Shown piece by piece: positions 37,901-48,294 of a DNA stretch of 64,000 nucleotides (position 1 is its first letter; each line of letters opens with the position of its first letter). The notes below the pieces were generated by a model. The model saw only the letters and a list, made by a program, of their open reading frames with translations, did no database searches and was not told the DNA's origin. Location: the NCBI GenBank assembly GCA_013399015.1, contig VWZX01007397.1, positions 372,001-436,000 on the forward strand, read 5' to 3'. The translations under genes and the position numbers were made by a program. Source of the DNA: Galbula dea. Lineage: Eukaryota > Chordata > Aves > Piciformes > Galbulidae.

Positions 37901-39884
37901 GTACAAGGCTAGTAGGGGGAGCAACAGCATCAAGAGGTGAGGGGTGAATTCACTTTTCAGCCACACACCCTCTGTGAAGCCTGTGACATCCATGCTGTGG
38001 GAATGGGATGTGTGGAACCTGCCTTCACCCTCCACCATCAGCCTCCAAGGGCTGGCAGAAGTTTGCCGTGATTTTTCTACTCCCAGGGTAGCAGCTCCTT
38101 GATCACACTTCTGGTGGCTGACAATAAACACACATCTCCTGATGTGCTGTTAGCTGTGAAGGATCTGCTGAAAGCGAGGTCACTTGACAAGCTTTTGTGC
38201 AAAGCAGTTGGAAAAGGTCTGAGTTATTGAAAAAGTAATTATAGGAGTGCTTCTAATTAGATTATACAGTTCTCTGGGGAGACACAAAGATGTTGTGGTT
38301 TGACATTTTGGCCCCACACACTGCTGTGCAACCATGGGTGGTTAGCAAAAAGAGACTTTCTGCCAGAGTGAAGAAGACATATCTCGGGAAGAAAGGGGAA
38401 GAGAAATGTGGGTTAGACTTCAGGAGCACCAGATTTTTAACTGGAACACGTGACTCAAATGGCTTCAAAGCCCCACCAAAGAGGCTTATTATTGAATTAT
38501 ACAATGAGTGTTGAAATAGTAGGGGTTTATTTTCTAATGAAAAGATTTTAATGGAAAGCTGGCTATGTTTTTTCATCTTTTCATGATTGTTGATGTAGTG
38601 TTCTTCAGCTGATCCTAACTCTCTGGAGTTCTCTCCCTCAGTCATTGGTGTGGATGACAGTGTATTTAGTCAGACATGCAGTCCTGATCGTTTTGGTTTC
38701 CATCCCATTCGGTTACAGCCAACAGCTGAGGCAGACATTTTCAATGATCAATCAGTGCCAATTTGTAGAATTGTTTTGGCTGTTTTGGCAAGCTGAATGC
38801 CTGATTTAAACCAGAAATAACCCCACAGAAAACAGAAGTAGAATATAAGGATTTCTGAGGTGTTTGTCTCATTTAAACATAACTGCTGCTCCTCAATCTG
38901 GGAAAATGATATCAATTAAAAGGCACAGTCATCATCCCTTGGCTTGATCAATGTGCCCTACCTTTGGACAAGACTGTGTTTGGAGTGTTTAAGGAATTAT
39001 CTGTTAACAGATGCAGGTCTTAAAACAGAATACTTCAAGTTCCAAGCCTTAGAGTTTTGCCAGTCTGTCTCCATGAGCTATTCATTTAAAGACTCATCAA
39101 TATTGGAGGTGGTGCCTCCAGGGCTAACACAGCCAGCTCATGGGTCATCAGTGAAGTGGGTCACCAGGCTACCCTTGTCCTCTCTTCCTCTATCAGTATT
39201 TATAGCAACTCTCTTGGTAAATCGGAGAGAGAAGGCACTGAGCACCACCAGAAGGATTGGTCCCAATCTGGGAAAGTGTTGTTGTGTTAGACAGGCATCT
39301 GCTCCAAACTGCTTAAGAATCAGAATGAACTGAGTAGGAAAATATCCAAGTAAATGGAAATAGAAATCTCATTTCTAAAAATAAGATTTTTTTTTTTTCC
39401 CTCTTTAAATAAGTTTCCAAATTAAGACTTCTCTTCTGTTAACTCTGTTTCACAGCTAAACTAACTATCATAGGGCAATTCCTGGGTCTAGGTTCAGGTA
39501 GTTGGTAGAAGATGATGGAGAAAACTGCAAAAGCATCTTTGACCTCATCAGAATACAGTGGAATTTTTTGTTTTCCATGGAATCATATTTTTTCTTTTAA
39601 CACTTTCCCACAGGGGTCCCAAACTAGCCAATTTCTAAGGGAGTTGTGGTTTCTTTGGGTTTTTTCTTTTGTAATACACAATATTTAAAACAGAAAAAAT
39701 ATTCTAACAAAGATGGGGGGGAAAGGCTGGTCAGCAGGAAAAAAAAATGTCAAGCCTGTTTACATGTCCATGCCAGCACATCAGACACCAGCCAGCTATG
39801 TGAATTCACCATCCAGACCTCCTCAGTCCTGTCTGTGCTCATTGACTTCTTCACAGTGATCCCCTGTTCCAAGAGGGAAATGGG
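34984..39884. other. Long unannotated interval
   Basis: About 4.9 kb with no gene or repeat recognised. The largest frames are 129 codons (38944-39333, +), 127 codons (38262-38645, -) and 122 codons (37763-38131, -), none with a known domain. A GTTTG-rich patch lies at 37650-37682 and a poly-T run at 39387-39399. Confidence 0.45.
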
Positions 39885-40346
39885 GGTGCTGGAGTGAGTC
39901 CAGAGAAGGGCCAGGAGAATGCTGAGAGGACTGGAGCAGCTCTGCTACGAGGGCAGACTGAGAGAGTTGGGGTTGTTCAGTCTGCAGAGGAGAAGGCTCT
40001 GAGGAGACCTTCCGGTGGCCTTCTAGGATCTGAAGGGGCTACAAGAAAGCTAGGGAGGGGCTGATTAGGATGTCAGGTAGTGATAGAATCAGGAGAAATG
40101 GATGCAAACTAGAGGAGGGGAGATTCAGATTGGACATTAGGAGGAAGTTCTTCACTGTTAGGGTGGGGAGACAGTGGAACAGGTTGCCCAGAGAGGCTGT
40201 GGAAGATCCATCCCTGGAAGCTTTTAAGGCCAGGCTGGCTGGGGCTGTGGGCAACCTGCTCTAGTGGGAGGTGTCCCTGGCAGGAAGGGGGTTGGAGCTA
40301 GATGATCTTGAAACTCCCTTCCAACTCTGACCATTCTATGATTCTA
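39885..40346 (+). mobile_element. CR1 LINE 3' end, relatively young
   Basis: Plus strand: the end of ORF2 and the full 3' UTR. The frame 40070-40264 reads through the final 60 or so codons without a stop (motifs RFRLDIRRKFFTVRVGRQWN and SLEAFKARLAGAVGNL). The CTAGATGATCTTGAAAC segment and terminal ATTCTATGATTCT follow. The upstream part (39885-40065) encodes the RLRELG/EKRRL region with frameshifts. The C-terminal peptide is almost the same as that of the CR1 at 8862-9147, so both belong to one subfamily. Confidence 0.94.
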
Positions 40347-40440
40347 ACTACAGGTGATTCCTCTCTAGATAACATGAAGAGATAAGCAATCCAACACAAT
40401 CAGCATCTGGTAAGAACACAAAATCAGTGAAGATTGAAGA
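40347..40440. other. Spacer between CR1 and A/C-rich block
   Basis: About 95 bp of ordinary sequence separate the CR1 tail from the low-complexity block, so the block is not the CR1 tail itself. Confidence 0.6.
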
Positions 40441-40630
40441 AGGTTAAAAAAACACCCCACAAACAAAATAACCCCAAGCAAAACAACAAAAATACCCCCA
40501 CAAAAGCCCACCCCTTAAAACCCCAAACAACAGACAAAACAAACAAAAAGCAACAACAACAAAAAACCACAAAAAGACCCAACCAAAAGAAAAAAACACC
40601 AACCACCGCAAAACCACAAGACCTCCAAAC
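40441..40630. repeat. A/C-rich, nearly G-free low-complexity block
   Basis: About 190 bp in which the + strand is almost entirely A and C, with CAAAA, AACAAC and ACCCC units and no fixed period. C runs at 40495-40499, 40507-40509, 40511-40514 and 40521-40524 are separated by 7, 1 and 6 bases, so the minus strand fits the standard four-run G-quadruplex pattern. Long frames on both strands (113 codons +, 94 codons -) arise only because stop codons are rare in such composition. Confidence 0.9.
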
Positions 40631-43046
40631 TAAGAACCAAATGATCTGCAGCTCCATGGAGCACACAGAATCCAGAAGCATGACCCAGAAGGATAACTTT
40701 TGCCCTTTGGTTTCTGCAGTTTTCAGAAACAGTTGTCAGCTTCTGATAAAGTTTAGCAGAACTATCTTTTATTGAAACACATTGAAAGCCATTAGACAAT
40801 TTCCATTGTCTGGAACATCCCAGAAGCAGGGAACATTTGTTTCCTTTTCCATTTCTTTAAACCAAAGAGCTGTTTCAGTGAATAAAGCCAATAACTTGCT
40901 AGGAAGAGCAAGATGTGGGTAGAAAAAAACGGGCAGTTTTGATCCACTTTTTAGCAGGTTAGACTCCTGTCAGACTGAGAGGGGCAGCTCTGGTTCTGTA
41001 AAGCTTGATCTTCTGTAACATTGAAGTGTTTCCGGAAAGTTAATCATGGCTCCCAAATTGATGCCAAATGCATAGTCCAGGCTTCCCCTACCCCACCCCC
41101 AGGCTGTGGAGTTGCAGACTGTAATTAAACCCTGTGCTCTCTTCTCACCTCCCAGCAGAGCCCCTCACTGCACAGTTCTGACACAACTTCCATTTCTGCT
41201 GGTCTGCCAATACCACCCTGTCCTCCAGGAGATGGGCTGTGCACAAAAAGCATAAGCTTCAAAGAACAAACTGGATCTGGAAACACCACCACCACCCCTG
41301 CTCAATATTACTCCAGAGCCCCACAGAATACTAATACTGGTTCAGCAGCCTGATGAATAATTGAACACCACTGGCATTGTTTCAAACGTTTTTCCAATGT
41401 CTTTAAATCATGGCAGAACAGGCAAGCACTTGAGGAAGGTGGCTCTGTGAAGGACCTGCATCGTGATGAGTGCTAGCTGAAAATCACATCCGAAAAACAC
41501 AGCATCAGAAAAGTCTCCCAGGTTGGCAGGAGAGAATTAATCTGCATATATTGTTAGGCTGTGTAAGTATTTTAGTTGCTTCTAGTAACATTCTTGTATT
41601 TTAGCCTGTTGCTTGGCAACAGTATTTTTAGATATTCCAGTAATGTGTATCTTTGCAAATGAATCTCTGCAACGTGGTTGCTGAGTCTGTTCTCAGCAGC
41701 CCCTTTTCCTGCAGCTGAAATACAAATCAATGTAACAGCCACCTCTCCAGCATTAAAAATGATGAGTGGAATGAAAAAACACCTCACCATTGAACACACA
41801 CATCTTACCAACCTGCTCTGGGGCATTGTTACCTGCATGTCACAACAAAAAGAAGTTTAGAGCCCCCAGACCTGGGAAGCCAGTGCAAGGGCCATCCATT
41901 AAAGACTTCTCCATGTACTGAACAGTCAGTGAGGGGTTTTAGGTAAATTAACTAATGAAATGTTGACCTGGAACTGGTGAAATATGTGAACAAAGCATCT
42001 CCAGAATTTCCAGATGCATCAATGCATGACCATGGAAAATATTTTTGAACTATTATTTTGTAGAGAAACATTTTAGAGCTAGCCAGGATTGGGTTCCATT
42101 TGGATTCTCTTTGGTGGAACCATGCCCATGAAATAAGAGAGAATAAATGTTGTGTTGGAGACTGTTAATTTCAATAAAATTTGAATGGGAAAATAACAAA
42201 AGAGATAATGTGTTTATTATTATGTTGAGAATAACAGTATTTATTTTGATTTACTTCTTAACAATGTCCATGTCCATATTCATGTCATGATGTCTAGACA
42301 GCTACAGCCAAGAATGGTGATAATAGAAAGGTCAGACCTTGTGATCCTCAGTTAAAAATCCTAGTTAACTTAGCCTTCAGTTGCAGAATATCATTGCAAA
42401 GACATCAATGGGAATGAAGCACATCCCTGGGACATTGCTAACATCTAGAGACTCTAGCAGTGCCAGCCTGGTTTACACTTTTGTCATGTCTGCACCACAA
42501 TAATTAAACACAAATGATGCAAACTACAAAGTAAACAAATATCAGGGAAGTTGAATCAGTTTTGAATGAGCTGCTAAAATAGTGAATTAATAGATGGGGA
42601 ACATCAGCATTATTGTATTCCTAAATATCCCAACATGGTTTTCTAGTTTCTGATGCCCTTTGCTACAGAATTCAGAGAATCCTGAAGCCTTTCTTTGCAG
42701 TTGTAGGCTCCTGTTCACAGTCAATGCAAACAAAAGCTTTACTGTTGAATATGGAAACTCTGAACCAAACCCTTTGTGATTCTGTGGTTTAGACTGATAC
42801 AATGGGAGAAATAACTCCCAAATGGTCTTGGAGGTTAGGGGAAAGCTCTTGTGGTTGAGAGAGAATTTCTGTTTCTCTTTGCCTATCCAAGGCACCTCAA
42901 TGTCTCTGTCACACATCAAGGTGACAGAAGCCAGTCTTTAAAAGATGTACTGTCACCTTCCAACTCTTTCCACAAAACCACATGAAAATTAAGACAAAAT
43001 TAAAGTAACAGTGAATGCAGGAAGTGTGGGATGGAACATAGTCAAG
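40631..43046. other. Unannotated DNA
   Basis: About 2.4 kb with no gene or repeat recognised. Frames are 110 codons or fewer. The segment 41080-41330 is relatively GC-rich and 42040-42260 AT-rich. Confidence 0.45.
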
Positions 43047-43690
43047 TGTCCTGGTCTATGCACGAACAGAACTGATTCTGTTCAGATTTGACTTTTCAGC
43101 TCAGTCTCTCTCAGTGCTGCACTTTCTGCAGCTCACAGAATGTTCTCACAGGCAGTGTCTGCTGCTAGCAGAGACACATTTGATGTTTAGAGTTAGTTCC
43201 CAAGGTCACTGCTAAATCTCGTGTCCCACATGAAGAGGTTGCACCTGTGGGGAGGAGGGGACAGGACAGGTGACCCTAAGCTGCCCAAGGAGAGAATCCA
43301 TCCCATGTGTGTCATATTCCATACATAGCTGAGGGGTCAGGAGGGTCAAGCTCTCTTCTTCCATGGCCAGCATCTGAGGGGGTCTCTGTTCTGCCTTTGA
43401 TCCCAGTCCATGTGTTCCTGGACCGGTTTCCTATCTGCCACTGAGTGTAGTTTATGACTTTCCCAGTGCTTGTCCACAGAACCAGTGGTGATGGTGAGGG
43501 CTGGGTTCAGCACTGGGTTTGTAGATATTTGTATATATTTTATTATTATTTTCATTTAAGTAGTTCTAGTTTTCCTTTCCAGGCCATAAGCCTCTCTTTA
43601 TTCCCTTTCTCTTCCCCTTTGGGAAGGCAGAGAGCTTAATAGACAGCATCTGTTACTCATTTAGTGGCCAGCCCAGCCCTGGCCCTGACG
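43047..43690 (+). mobile_element. Solo ERV LTR (family A), ~644 bp
   Basis: Starts TGTCCTGGTCTATG and contains the expected blocks of an avian LTR: a GAACAGAACTGATTCTG motif near 43064, a CTTTTCAGCTCAG motif near 43091, a CACTGCTAAATCTCGTG motif near 43206, a GGACAGGACAGGTGACCC motif near 43259, and an AT-rich TTTTATTATTATTTTC segment near 43540. It ends in TGACG where CA would be expected. The flanks TCAAG (43042-43046) and TAAAG (43691-43695) fit a 5-bp target duplication with one change. There is no proviral coding region on either side, hence solo. The 47706-48069 segment is an inverted, shortened copy. Confidence 0.82.
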
Positions 43691-44642
43691 TAAAGGGATT
43701 CAAATCTGATAATCCCACCTTTCAGCTGCTGTGGCCAACTGTAGTTCACATTGGATGACTTTTGGGTGTTTATTAATCTACATCCTTCCCTCAGAGCAAA
43801 GGATAAAGCAAAGAATTCTCAAGTCTAATATGGCAATAGAGTCTCAGGCATGTTAGTACCCCCTGCTTTGTCAAATTTCATCTCCTGTAAAATCTTACAC
43901 CTCCCTGTAGAAATTAATTAATACATTGAAGAGTCACACATCACAGACACCAAATTTCATCAGGGCTTTTGGTAAAATCCTATACATCTGTAATGAAGCT
44001 GAGGTGTATCTTGCTTTATCAGAAGACTGGAGTTGGAATTAAAGTGAATAAAACAAGAGAAGGTAGGAGAGGAGCTGGGTAGAGCCCAGCCCTAGCCCAT
44101 GGCACAGCCAAGGCTCAGAGGGAGCTAGTGCCTATAGAAATGCCAAAGACATGTCTGAAAGCTTTCTTCAATTGATGAGTTTTAAGCTAATAAAAGACAA
44201 ACCAATTTCTCATGCTTTTTAAACCAGGAATTTCTGATGAGAAACATTTCCACATCTGAACATATGGGAGGCTTTTTTCTTTAAATCGAATGCACTTAGT
44301 CCATTTTTCTTTTTGTGGGGTGCAGCAATGTTCTCTCCACAATGAAAAAAAGCAGAAGTCACAGAGAAGATGATATGGGGCTAAATTCACAGTATGCACA
44401 CAGAGGGAGCAGGAGATTAGACAGCAGCTGGAAATATACTTCTCCAGTAGCATAATGAGACAACATATAAATTGTTTTCTTGTCGAAAAATACATTTACA
44501 TAATCCTACAAAGGAATATTTTATCTTCTTTTCATAGTCAGAAGTAATATTGCTACTAGAAATTGAATCCTTATATTGAAATATGTAAAAGAATGTTCTA
44601 GGGATATTTTCTGTTCTGTACTGATATTGTTTCTCTCTTCCT
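43691..44642. other. Unannotated DNA
   Basis: No gene or repeat recognised. A 102-codon minus-strand frame (44187-44495) has no known domain. Confidence 0.45.
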
Positions 44643-44905
44643 TTAAGACAAGAGAAAATGGCTTCAGGTTGCACCAGGGGAGGTTCAGGTTGGATCTTAG
44701 GAAGAATTTCTTCCCCCAGAGGGTTATCAGGTGTTGGTCCAGGCTGCCCAGGGAGATGCTGGTGTCACCATCCCTGGAAGGGTTCATAGAATGTGTAATG
44801 TGGTGCTTGGGGCCATGGGTTAGTGGTGAGCATGGGAGTGTTGGGTGGATGCTTGGCCTGGATGATCTCAGAGGGCTTCTCCAGCCATAGTGATTCTGTG
44901 ATTCC
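44643..44905 (+). mobile_element. CR1 LINE 3' end
   Basis: Begins in the last ORF2 codons (a GCACCAGGGGAGGTTCAGG motif near 44672), then the CCATCCCTGGAAGGGTTC box near 44770, a GCTTGGGGCCATGGGTTAG motif near 44804, the CTGGATGATCTCAGAGGG motif and a terminal GATTCTGTGATTCC. The frame 44576-44890 reads NGFRLHQGRFRLDLRKNFFP, but its beginning is flank. It is closely related to 54748-55036 and to the tail at 28769-28892. Confidence 0.93.
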
Positions 44906-46010
44906 TATTGGCACAACTGGTGCAAACTCCACTTTGAAAGATATAGTACACATGTAGAAATTCTAATTATGTCTGTTTTATGTCTTATCTTCAGATTAAG
45001 ATACAGACAATAAGAAGCAAGAGGAGAATAAAAGAGTGAATAAGAGGAACGTTGTAAGATTTCATCCAGGGCAATAGAAGTCTTTTGGCAGAAAATAATT
45101 TGAACAATCAGCTAAAGCACAAACATCACCTCCTCCCTGTTTGCTCCTAGAGCTGCCCAGGACAATCAACATCTTCACAATCCAGCCTCCTGTTGAGAAG
45201 AAGGAGGTTGTCTCAGGACCAGTACAGACCACTGGCCACTAAACAGTTCACTAATATCACTTTTATAAGATGGATATGAAAGAGTCAGGCAGACATCAAA
45301 TTTCACTACATTATTTCTTAGGTCAGAGAAGTTCCAAAGGCCCAGAGGTTAAATGGAAAATCACTTTAGTCCATTAAAATGCACTCACTCAGATAACTGA
45401 GTCCTTCAATAAATTCTGTTCCACTGGAATTAAAAATAAAACATATTTGAGCAGAGTATAACTCATTCACAAGGAACTCTTCAAGAGGTGAATATCAGTG
45501 TTCATTGAATGAAAATGAAATAAAGCCAAACAACAATCCTTGGGAAAGGAGTAGTAAACAGTTTCTTTGTAAGGTACAGGAAGATTTTATGTGCTAATGC
45601 TCCTTCTCAGTAGGAAAGAATATTTTGGAGATTGACGATCTCCAGCAATCAGCTAACAGGCTCAAAACAATATACTCACTTTTTTCAGCCAATGTGCTAT
45701 TATGATATTCCCTATCATTCTTGTTTTCTCTTTCTTTCTTAATTAAAATCTTCCATCATTTTTTATATATATATATGTGGCATGGGTCTTGTGCAAACAG
45801 TGATAATTACCTTCATTTTACTTTTTTTTTCAGGATAATTACCTTTATTTTATTTTCTTTTTTCAGAGTTGCTTCAGAGAGTGACTATTGGTCAAGAAGA
45901 TGAAAGATCTAGAAGGAATGCATTACCTGTTGAGGGGTGGGGGAAGAAATCACAGCTCAGTGGCTCTGTGTGTGTATTTGTTTATCAATGTGCACAGAAA
46001 ACCTAGAGTA
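44906..46010. other. Unannotated DNA with local duplication
   Basis: No gene recognised. It contains a TA dinucleotide run at 45764-45775 and the short tandem duplication listed separately. The end (45900-46010) adjoins the LTR fragment and could be a diverged continuation of it. Confidence 0.4.
45802..45866 (+). repeat. Tandem duplication, two ~33-bp copies
   Basis: Copy 1 is 45802-45833 and copy 2 is 45834-45866. Both start GATAATTACCTT, run through a T-rich stretch and end TTTCAG. Each copy looks like a polypyrimidine tract plus AG, which resembles a splice acceptor, but no exon follows. The copies differ at a few positions. Confidence 0.85.
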
Positions 46011-46643
46011 TATTTATTTCTCCACAAATGCTCCAGTGTGAGTCTCCTGCAGGGTCACAAATCCTGCCAGTGAAAATGCTCCAGTATGGACTCTTTCTTT
46101 AGAGGTGAACAGGTCCTGCCAGGAGCCTGCTCCAGTGCAAGGTTCCCATGGGGTCACAGCCTCTTTTGGGCATCCACCTGCTCCAAGGTGGGGTCCTCCA
46201 TGGACTGCAGGTGGAGATCTTCTCCTTCCTTTACCTTCATGAGCTGCAGGTGGACACTTGCTCCACCATTCAGCTCTATGAGCTGCAGGGGCACGGCCTG
46301 ACTCGTCAAAGTCTTTCCCACAGGCTGCAGGAAAATCTCCTGGAGGACTTCATCCCCCTTCTTCTTCACTGGCCTTGGGGTCTGCAGAGCTGCTTCTCTC
46401 ATCTGTTCTCACTCCTCTGGCTGCAGCTGGTGTTGCACAGCAACTCGTTCCCCTTCTTAAACATGTTATTGCAGAGGCACTACCACTGTCACTGAGGAAC
46501 TTGGCTTTGACCAGTGGCAGGTCTGACTTGGAGCCAGCTGGTGCATTGGCTGCATCAAACATAGAGGAAGCTTCTAGCAGCTTCTCACAGAAGTCACCCC
46601 TGTAGCACCCTTCTTGGCAAACCCTTGCCATACTAACCCAACG
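46011..46643 (-). mobile_element. Long ERV LTR fragment (family C), 5' two-thirds
   Basis: Read on the minus strand from 46643, this is the 5' part of the long avian LTR. In order it contains a GCTACAGGGGTGACTTCTG motif, a GAAGCTGCTAGAAGCTTCC motif, a TAACATGTTTAAGAAGG motif near 46460 (TATA-like position), a GCTGCAGCCAGAGGAG-type block, and then several imperfect units containing CTGCAG and TGGAGCA (46015-46260). The remaining 3' end of the LTR is missing at the left. The minus-strand 108-codon frame (46350-46676) is not a viral gene that I recognise. Confidence 0.75.
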
Positions 46644-47705
46644 TGGCTGGGAACCCAAAGGAAAATACAATCTCACAGTTGTTGAGCTGCTGACAGCTTT
46701 GCAATGTTTCTAGAACATGCCTACAGTATTTTCCAATAGTAGACAGGAGAAAAATAGGAAAGAAATTGAGGAATCAGGCCCTAGTAAGAATGTCTGGAGG
46801 GATCATATTCCAGGCACAGCTAATAAATTCTTCTGTGACTCCTGTGTGGTACCTTTGAGAAGATAGAAAATAGGGAAGAGTTTTACCATTTTCCTCACTT
46901 TTTAAACATATATAGGTGGGACACTTAAAGTTTGCATAGGTACAGGTGATGTTCCACTTTTCTAATTCAAAGCAATCAAAACAGCCACATGCTCAATCAA
47001 AGCAAAGGAGTAATAAGAGGCAAACAATAAGTTGTCAGTGACTTGACTGATCACCCGCTGCAAGAAGGCAAAACTCAAGTGATATTCCTACAGATAATCA
47101 ATGGTGTCACCACCAGCAACGATGAGGAACTGGTGGGATGCATGTATCATACATGCTCGAGGCATAAATGATGGGTGAAAGATTCCTCAGTACACATAGT
47201 CCAAGCTCTAAGGATGTCAGGTAATTTGCTCTGAAAGCAGCTAAAACAGAATTTTAGCAAAATGCCATTTGACTTGTGCTCAGAACATTAAATGCATCAG
47301 CCTAGTTTTGCTAGGATCTGCTTGCAGTGGTGAGGTTGCTTCACCTTTCAAGTAACTATGGTCTTGTGTTGAAGCAGCTGTAGCTCTGTAAAGGTTAGAA
47401 GTACATGATCTAAAGTATGTTTCCAGTGAACTTGTGCCTGAGCACTTTTTCTGATCCTCAAGGTTAGCCTCCTTACTGAGTGGTAAATCAAGGCTCCTGT
47501 AACCAGTAACATTTACTGACAGTGGAGGGAATCAGTGAGAAACAGATGTGCAACCATTCTCTCAGGATCCACTTGATTTGTGGTCCTGTCTAGCAGTGGT
47601 GGTCACCTAGTTCTTGGTATAAATACATGGTGCCTAGAAAAATCCATGTAAGAAGAATCAGGCTGTGGTTCTGTTACCTAAACCCCTCGTGCCTTTTGAC
47701 ATCCC
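46644..47705. other. Unannotated DNA
   Basis: About 1.1 kb between two LTR fragments. There is no proviral gene, primer-binding site or other retroviral internal sequence that I can see. Frames above 60 codons are essentially absent. Confidence 0.5.
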
Positions 47706-48069
47706 TGTCAAGGGTCAGGGCTGGGCTGGGCACTAAATGAGTAGCAGGTGATCTCTATTGACCCTCCTGATCCCTCAGCTTTATTCTGAATGTGACACAC
47801 ATGGGATGGAATCCCTCACTGGTCTGCTGAGGGTCACCTGTCCTGCCCCCTCTTCCTCACAGGTGCAACCTCTTACTTCACCCTAATGAACACAAGATTT
47901 AGCAGTGACCTGGGTTTACAACCAACCTTTAGGTTTTCTCACTGCTAGAAGCAGACCCTGTGAGAATATGATGTGAGCTTCAGAAAGGGAGTGCAACACT
48001 CAGAAGATCTGTAGCTGAAAAGTAGGAACAGGGATCAGAGTTAGTTCTGTTCTGACTCAAACCAGGACA
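47706..48069 (-). mobile_element. ERV LTR (family A), inverted, internally deleted
   Basis: The minus strand starts at 48069 with TGTCCTGGTTTGAGTC and ends at 47706 with a TGACCCTTGACA motif, so both LTR ends are present. The middle (about 290 bp relative to 43047-43690) is missing: the block after GGATCAGGAGGGTCAA joins directly to the block CACCTGCTACTCATTTAG. It is otherwise collinear with the copy at 43 kb. Flanks ATCCC (47701-47705) and GTTCC (48070-48074) agree at only three of five bases. No internal proviral DNA is adjacent. Confidence 0.82.
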
Positions 48070-48294
48070 GTTCCCTAGGTCAGTCAGGAGCACAGCAAGC
48101 ATGGAGGCAGCTGCAACACAGGCAAGAGGAGACGGCTGGAGTCCCCTGGTGAACATGGAGGTGACAGTGGAGACCAGGTATGTGCACTGACCTGTCTTTT
48201 TCTGACAATGTTAATGAATGTAAAGGGTTCTGTATGTGAGACAGGTTTAACCAAAGAAAACTGTGTCTGCTCTGGTGCTGGAATGAATAGGAAC
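48070..48294. other. Spacer
   Basis: Short non-repeat spacer between the LTR and the CR1. No gene is seen. Confidence 0.5.

Noticed and set aside
40424..40799. Overlapping frames of 85-113 codons on both strands
   Set aside because: They are created by the A/C-rich block, where stop codons are rare; the predicted peptides are compositional.
42775..42795. A gattctgtgg string resembling a CR1 tail
   Set aside because: No CR1 UTR sequence on either side.
46350..46676. 108-codon minus-strand frame as a retroviral protein
   Set aside because: It lies inside an LTR, not in an internal region, and shows no gag, pol or env motif.
43047..48069. A complete provirus bounded by the two family A LTRs
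   Set aside because: The LTRs are in opposite orientation and no retroviral coding sequence lies between them.
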